Shown piece by piece: positions 60,640 to 64,000 of a stretch of DNA of 64,000 bases. Numbering within the stretch: position 1 is the stretch's first letter; every line of letters starts with the position of its first letter. The notes under the pieces are model-generated. The model saw only the letters and a program-made list of their open reading frames with translations, searched no databases and had not been told where the DNA came from. A program made the translations under genes and the position numbers. The stretch is from Paenibacillus zeirhizosphaerae (GTDB lineage: Bacteria; Bacillota; Bacilli; Paenibacillales; Paenibacillaceae). The stretch lies in the NCBI RefSeq assembly GCF_030705605.1, contig NZ_JAPCKK010000011.1, positions 248,001-312,000 of the forward strand, given 5' to 3'.

Positions 60640-60949
60640 ACTACAAAACATTCGCTAACCCTCTTCATCCCAGTCCATGAACAGGAAATGGAAATGGATA
60701 ACTGGTGTTGGGCTGCAACGGCAAATTGTTAAGTATGTCAAAGGTGCTGTTGTTGATGAACCAGGCACTAATAACGAAACGATCGAGGCTTTAAACTATG
60801 GCGGAGTTGAAGGCACACATAAAAATAATATATTGGCTTTTGACACTGTCGTAGCTCAAATCAATAAGAATCAACCAGTGTTAGCAGCTATTAATTGGAA
60901 CAATTCAACAGATGGTGTGGGTCATATGTATGTTATTCATAGTAGATAA
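60640..60949 (+). pseudogene. Papain-like (C39-type) cysteine protease, broken
   Basis: Two frames are needed. In one, about 60640-60726, the sequence reads IPVHEQEMEMDNWCWAATA with the catalytic cysteine in NWCWAA. In the other, to 60949, it reads QIVKYVKGAVVDEP, TIEALNYGG, FDTVVAQINKNQPVLAAINW and GVGHMYVIHS with the catalytic histidine. These are the two halves of a small papain-like C39 protease. No signal peptide or proper start is found upstream and a frameshift or small deletion lies near 60720. AT-rich. Confidence 0.7.
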
Positions 60950-61019
60950 TAGAAGATTTTATTGGGACAGAACGGTCTATCGGATCTATGTGAATTAATA
61001 CTCTGAAAGGGGAATTGAA

Positions 61020-61790
61020 ATGCTTAAAAAATTTATTTTCTTTGGAGTGTCTTGTCTACTCTCTTTATCACTCAGCCTGCCAGTTTTTGCTCAAAGTGTT
61101 TCCGAAGACATTGAAAGTGCCATTACACAAGACCTCAAGAAAAGCGAAAAACAGATCAGTAAAATCCAGTCTAACAGCATGAATCCCTCAATAGAAGGCA
61201 GTTATCCGGTCTATTTCTTATCCGTAAACTCTGATACATACACACCTGACTTGGATAATTATCTTAATTTTGATGGCTACCTATTTGAAGTTGCTGATGA
61301 TGGCGGGAGTAATTTAGGCCTTGCTTTTACTGATGAATCCGTGAATTACTCCGAGATCGTTCAGATGTCTACTGACACCAACTTTTCAAGTCAAATGGCT
61401 AAAGCTAAAACGTTAGTTGAATATTCAGAGAACAGTAAATTAATCTATGACATGGCTTATCGGGTGGTTGCTTTGGTTACCCCTGAAGAAGATTCTGTTA
61501 AAGTCGTAATGCTTAGAGACAGCGCTCTCAACTCCTTGAATCAATATGAAGTATATGATTTCGAAGATTTTATTAACAAAATCAAGACTGCCCAAGAAAA
61601 AAGAATACAGGAAGCTTCTCAACTTGATACGAATGAACCCACGTCAGGAGGGGGAGCTGGAATAACTTCAGACGACCCTTCTTCGGGCAATACTTTGATT
61701 TTTCTCATAAGTACTTTCGCTGTCATTGTGGCAGGCACGGTGAGCTTTATTTTTATCAGAACCAGGAAAAAAACATTCTTAGTCGACTAA
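61020..61790 (+). CDS. Secreted, C-terminally anchored protein next to the protease relic
   Basis: 256 residues. A signal peptide (about 1-24, ending VFAQS) precedes an alpha/beta extracytoplasmic domain (about 50-195) and a Gly/Ser/Thr-rich spacer (about 200-222). A membrane anchor (about 224-246) with basic RTRKK tail comes last. No family recognised. GAAAGGGG precedes ATG 61020. It lies 70 bp after the broken papain-like protease and may once have formed an operon with it, for example as its inhibitor or substrate; this is a guess from context. AT-rich like its neighbour. Confidence 0.7.
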   Translation: MLKKFIFFGVSCLLSLSLSLPVFAQSVSEDIESAITQDLKKSEKQISKIQSNSMNPSIEGSYPVYFLSVNSDTYTPDLDNYLNFDGYLFEVADDGGSNLGLAFTDESVNYSEIVQMSTDTNFSSQMAKAKTLVEYSENSKLIYDMAYRVVALVTPEEDSVKVVMLRDSALNSLNQYEVYDFEDFINKIKTAQEKRIQEASQLDTNEPTSGGGAGITSDDPSSGNTLIFLISTFAVIVAGTVSFIFIRTRKKTFLVD

Positions 61791-61803
61791 GAAGCCTAAT
61801 GTG

Positions 61804-61845
61804 AAAAAAGGAGCAGTTGCCATAGAGCAAACTGTTCCTTTTTTA
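61804..61845. terminator. Terminator between the anchored protein and the GntR gene
   Basis: AAAAAAGGAGCAGTT pairs, with one G-T, with AACTGTTCCTTTTTT. It serves convergent genes. Confidence 0.8.
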
Positions 61846-61907
61846 TTGCCGCTTGTCTGTAACGGATCTGGGTAAAGATGGAGATTTGTGACCTAACCCG
61901 CTTCCGC

Positions 61908-62594
61908 TTACCGGTTATCAAACAGGATATCCGCGGTGAGCTGAATGTGCGCTCTGAAGATCTCGACAGCACGCTCGCTGTCGCGGTTAAGAACAGCATC
62001 TGTTAATGCCTTATGTTCGGCGCGGCCATCACGTGTTGGCTGCTGCTGGGTAGACCAATGCCGATAAAATTCGCTCAAATCCCAAAGGCGTCTGCAAATA
62101 TCCAGGAGAACCGGATTGGGACATGCGGCGATCAATTCGTAATGAAATTGACGGTGGATGTCGGACCACTCTTCGCGAACGGCAAGCTTTTGATCCGCTT
62201 CCTCGTACTCGGCCGTTTGCGATAACTTGTGGTGAACGGCGATGACGTTGGACTCCCATGTGAGATCGCCATGGGTGATGGACAGGCGTAATGCTGCGGA
62301 TTCATTGATCAGCCGCGCCTCTATGATATTACTCAGTTCTTCTTCCGACGCCGTCTTCACTGAAAATCCGTGATTCGGAGTTTGCAAGGCAAGGCCTTGG
62401 GTCGCCAACCGGGTCAGTGCTTCCCGAACGACGGCAACGGAGACATCAAAACCTTTTGCTAATTCCGATACGATTAATGGAGTGCCTGGTTCATATTGCC
62501 CGGCCAGAATATCGGACTGCAGTTTCTTCCTGACATTTTCGCTTAAAGTGGACGAACCGTTTCTTTTGGCCACGGAGCCGACACCATCCTTCAT
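61908..62594 (-). CDS. GntR-family (FadR/FCD type) regulator
   Basis: About 228 residues. Winged helix (SENVRKKLQSDILAGQYEPGTPLIVSELAKGFDVSVAVVREALTRLATQGL, about 17-65), then the all-helical FCD ligand domain with metal-binding positions in EWSDIHRQFHYELI (Asp and His) and later histidines. TATAAT at 62605-62610 on this strand limits the start to ATG 62592-62594 or GTG 62573. It is divergent from the PEBP gene, whose promoter carries a palindrome, so it probably represses that gene. Confidence 0.85.
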   Translation of the reverse strand: MKDGVGSVAKRNGSSTLSENVRKKLQSDILAGQYEPGTPLIVSELAKGFDVSVAVVREALTRLATQGLALQTPNHGFSVKTASEEELSNIIEARLINESAALRLSITHGDLTWESNVIAVHHKLSQTAEYEEADQKLAVREEWSDIHRQFHYELIAACPNPVLLDICRRLWDLSEFYRHWSTQQQPTRDGRAEHKALTDAVLNRDSERAVEIFRAHIQLTADILFDNR

Positions 62595-62688
62595 ACACAT
62601 CAAGATTATACATGTCTAAATAGTTTACGCCTGAATCTATAAAAAAACAATGGATGAATTCGACAATACATAATATAAACGATTTATA

Positions 62689-62719
62689 TTTACAAAATCG
62701 ATTATCAAATATATAATCG
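62689..62719 (+). promoter_or_regulatory. PEBP promoter with overlapping palindrome
   Basis: TTTACA (about 62689-62694) and TATAAT (62712-62717) are 17 bp apart. The inverted repeat CGATTAT-N7-ATAATCG (about 62699-62719) covers the spacer and -10. It is a likely site for the divergent GntR regulator. Confidence 0.65.
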
Positions 62720-62750
62720 AGTCATATTCATCACAAGGAGGTTATTTACA

Positions 62751-63284
62751 GTGCACAACAACCCATTTGCCAAGTTACCGGAAGTCGAAGTCTTTCAAGT
62801 GACCAGTAACGACATTACGGAGGGCCTTCCTCTGCCGCCTCAGCAATACTCGGGGATGTCAGGTGTGGAGAGTGCCCAAGATCTTTCGCCCCATTTGAAA
62901 TGGTCAGGTGCGCCCGAAGGAACGAAGAGTTTCGCTATCACCGCGTATGACCCAGATGCCCCGACCGGATCGGGTCTCTGGCACTGGGCTGTCATCAACA
63001 TCCCTGCCAGCGTCACCGAACTGCCGACCGGCGCAGGCGACGAGCAAGGCAGCGGCTTGCCACAAGGCACCCTGCAGCTGCCAAACGATTTGCGGCTCAA
63101 ACAATTTATCGGTGCGGCACCTCCAGCGGGACACGGTCCGCATCGGTATTATTTTGTCATTCATGCGCTGGATGTCGAGCAGATCAGTGTTGACCCCAAC
63201 GCCACGCCAGCTCTCTTAGGATTTACCATGCTTAGCCATACGCTGGGGAGAGCCGTTCTCATGGCAACAGGGGAAACCAAGTAA
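62751..63284 (+). CDS. PEBP (YbhB/YbcL) family protein
   Basis: 177 residues, no signal peptide. Signature blocks are SPHLKWSGAPEGTKSFAITAYDPDAPTGSGLWHWAVINIP (about 45-84) and PPAGHGPHRYYFVIHALD (about 122-140), which build the phosphatidylethanolamine-binding pocket. The bacterial role is unknown. AAGGAGG is ten bases before GTG 62751. The divergent GntR gene and palindrome suggest specific induction by a small ligand. Confidence 0.93.
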   Translation: MHNNPFAKLPEVEVFQVTSNDITEGLPLPPQQYSGMSGVESAQDLSPHLKWSGAPEGTKSFAITAYDPDAPTGSGLWHWAVINIPASVTELPTGAGDEQGSGLPQGTLQLPNDLRLKQFIGAAPPAGHGPHRYYFVIHALDVEQISVDPNATPALLGFTMLSHTLGRAVLMATGETK

Positions 63285-63369
63285 CCCAAGCCGTTTGGGG
63301 GGATGGGAGCCAGCCGGGGGCAGGAATGTCAATGCTCCAAGCAAAGCAGCACCAGGTACGGAGGAAGAT

Positions 63370-63495
63370 ATGAAATTAAACGATCCATTTCAACAAATCG
63401 TATGCCCCATATGCCAGCAGCCCATTAAAATTTTGAAGCATACGGTCATTTGCGGCTGTGGGAGCAAGATGAAAAACAAAGTCAAAATCAAATAA
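63370..63495 (+). CDS. Small zinc-ribbon protein
   Basis: 41 residues with CPICQQP near residue 13 and CGCGSK near residue 29, a compact knuckle pair able to bind one zinc, and a lysine-rich tail (KMKNKVKIK). GGAGG (63360-63364) precedes ATG 63370. It probably follows the PEBP gene on one transcript. Function unknown; it could be a regulator or RNA-binding peptide. Confidence 0.6.
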   Translation: MKLNDPFQQIVCPICQQPIKILKHTVICGCGSKMKNKVKIK

Positions 63496-63541
63496 CTCGA
63501 AAACAAGCTACTCCCTTGTACGGCAAGGGGGGGTGAAAAAA

Positions 63542-63592
63542 AGGTACCCATACACTAAACATTTTTTGAAGTGTCCAGTGTATGGGTACCGT
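63542..63592. terminator. Bidirectional terminator
   Basis: GGTACCCATACACT pairs with AGTGTATGGGTACC. A-rich and T-rich flanks fit use by both convergent units. Confidence 0.8.
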
Positions 63593-63623
63593 TTATAAGC
63601 CCTCTTCTTTGTCGTAAGTGTGC

Positions 63624-64000
63624 TCACTTCAATACGAATTCTCTCCGCTTGTACATCAGTTTCTGCATTTTCTCGGCTGTGCCATCCGGGAGCGGGACGT
63701 GGACGGATATTTCAAGCTCAGGGGATTCCAGAGGCTGCAGCGTAAGATGGTCAAATTTCAATATGCCCGCTTCTGGATGATACATGATTTTATACGCATC
63801 GGAAGCATCCAATACGTCATAGCTCTGCCAATACTCTTTGAATTCGGAACTTGCCTCACTCAACAATTGAACTTGTTCAGCCCACCAAGGATCATCCACA
63901 TATTTGGCATACTCCGCTCTGAATCTGGCAATGGTGCGCCTGGCGTGAGCCTGCCACTGATCCCCTTTTAAAACGCGAAAATAGTCCGATGTGAATGTGA
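63624..64000 (-). CDS. MmyB-like XRE-family regulator (5' end outside window)
   Basis: Only the C-terminal 125 codons are inside the window. They match the MmyB-like ligand-binding domain found behind N-terminal Cro/CI helix-turn-helix domains: RRTIARFRAEYAKYVDDPWW, then SSEFKEYWQSYDV, MYHPEAGILKFDHLTLQPLESPELEISVHVPLP. The frame is open to position 64000. Presumably a single-component regulator responding to a small hydrophobic ligand; the DNA-binding part cannot be seen. Confidence 0.82.
   Translation of the reverse strand, partial: TFTSDYFRVLKGDQWQAHARRTIARFRAEYAKYVDDPWWAEQVQLLSEASSEFKEYWQSYDVLDASDAYKIMYHPEAGILKFDHLTLQPLESPELEISVHVPLPDGTAEKMQKLMYKRREFVLK

Overview
The window reads as a chromosomal segment of a Paenibacillus-like Bacillota. 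Signs are AGGAGG ribosome binding sites with frequent TTG and GTG starts, a T-box in front of a seryl-tRNA synthetase, a guanine riboswitch in front of xpt-pbuX, a BceRS-BceAB module, cre-like CcpA sites, a 34-residue YjcZ-type sporulation protein, a family 3 pectate lyase and a family 94 phosphorylase. Base composition is moderate, apart from AT-rich islands near 15.2-16.5 kb, 36.7-36.9 kb and 60.6-61.8 kb. I saw no tRNA, rRNA, CRISPR array, prophage or replication origin.

Layout. 0-10.5 kb: an NSS transporter cut by the window edge, T-box-serS, a DUF4173 membrane protein divergent from an SgrR-like regulator, asparaginase, a permuted papain-like protein, and pbuX-xpt under a guanine riboswitch. 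10.5-15 kb: a BceRS-BceAB type antimicrobial-peptide sensing and resistance module. 15.2-16.3 kb: an AT-rich two-gene cassette that looks like a secreted RNase-type toxin with an immunity partner. 16.7-20.3 kb: a headless TipA-type regulator, a DUF2157/GDYXXLXY membrane protein and a guanylate-kinase-like protein. 20.4-27.5 kb: a coherent carboxylate module of CitA/DcuS-type kinase, response regulator, TctCBA tripartite transporter and NAD-type malic enzyme, with a cre-like site in the divergent promoter. 27.6-32.2 kb: a racemase-family protein, pectate lyase with a cre site, a frameshifted dtpT-type peptide transporter and rlmN.

32.3-36.6 kb: a two-component system whose 11-bp-phased direct repeats stand in front of both its own promoter and that of a PepSY-like secreted protein, then an AraC/GyrI-type regulator. 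36.7-38.05 kb is a gene graveyard holding a frameshifted mntA, a hepT cut after five codons, an epimerase head, an AraC tail and a greA tail with its terminator. 38.1-48.3 kb: a flavin monooxygenase, a GNAT acetyltransferase, greA, chrA, a BAX-inhibitor-type protein, DUF805, bluB, an acetate transporter, an LLM oxidoreductase, a DUF1036 protein and an epimerase. 48.4-54.3 kb: a lipoprotein with TQEQ repeats, an IS1182-like relic, a second permuted papain-like protein, a CdsA-like protein, YjcZ, a GH94 phosphorylase and a DinB protein. 54.4-64 kb: ada followed by an IF-3 paralogue, a SEC-C/TPR protein, threonine aldolase with its MarR regulator, a glycosyltransferase, a broken papain-like protease with a membrane-anchored neighbour, GntR divergent from a PEBP protein, a 41-residue zinc-ribbon protein and an MmyB-like regulator cut by the window edge.

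The best candidates for something undescribed are the 15.2-16.3 kb secreted effector/immunity cassette, the paired operators of the 33-35 kb two-component system, and the MarR gene at 59.5 kb whose reading frame has no ordinary start codon in the expected place.
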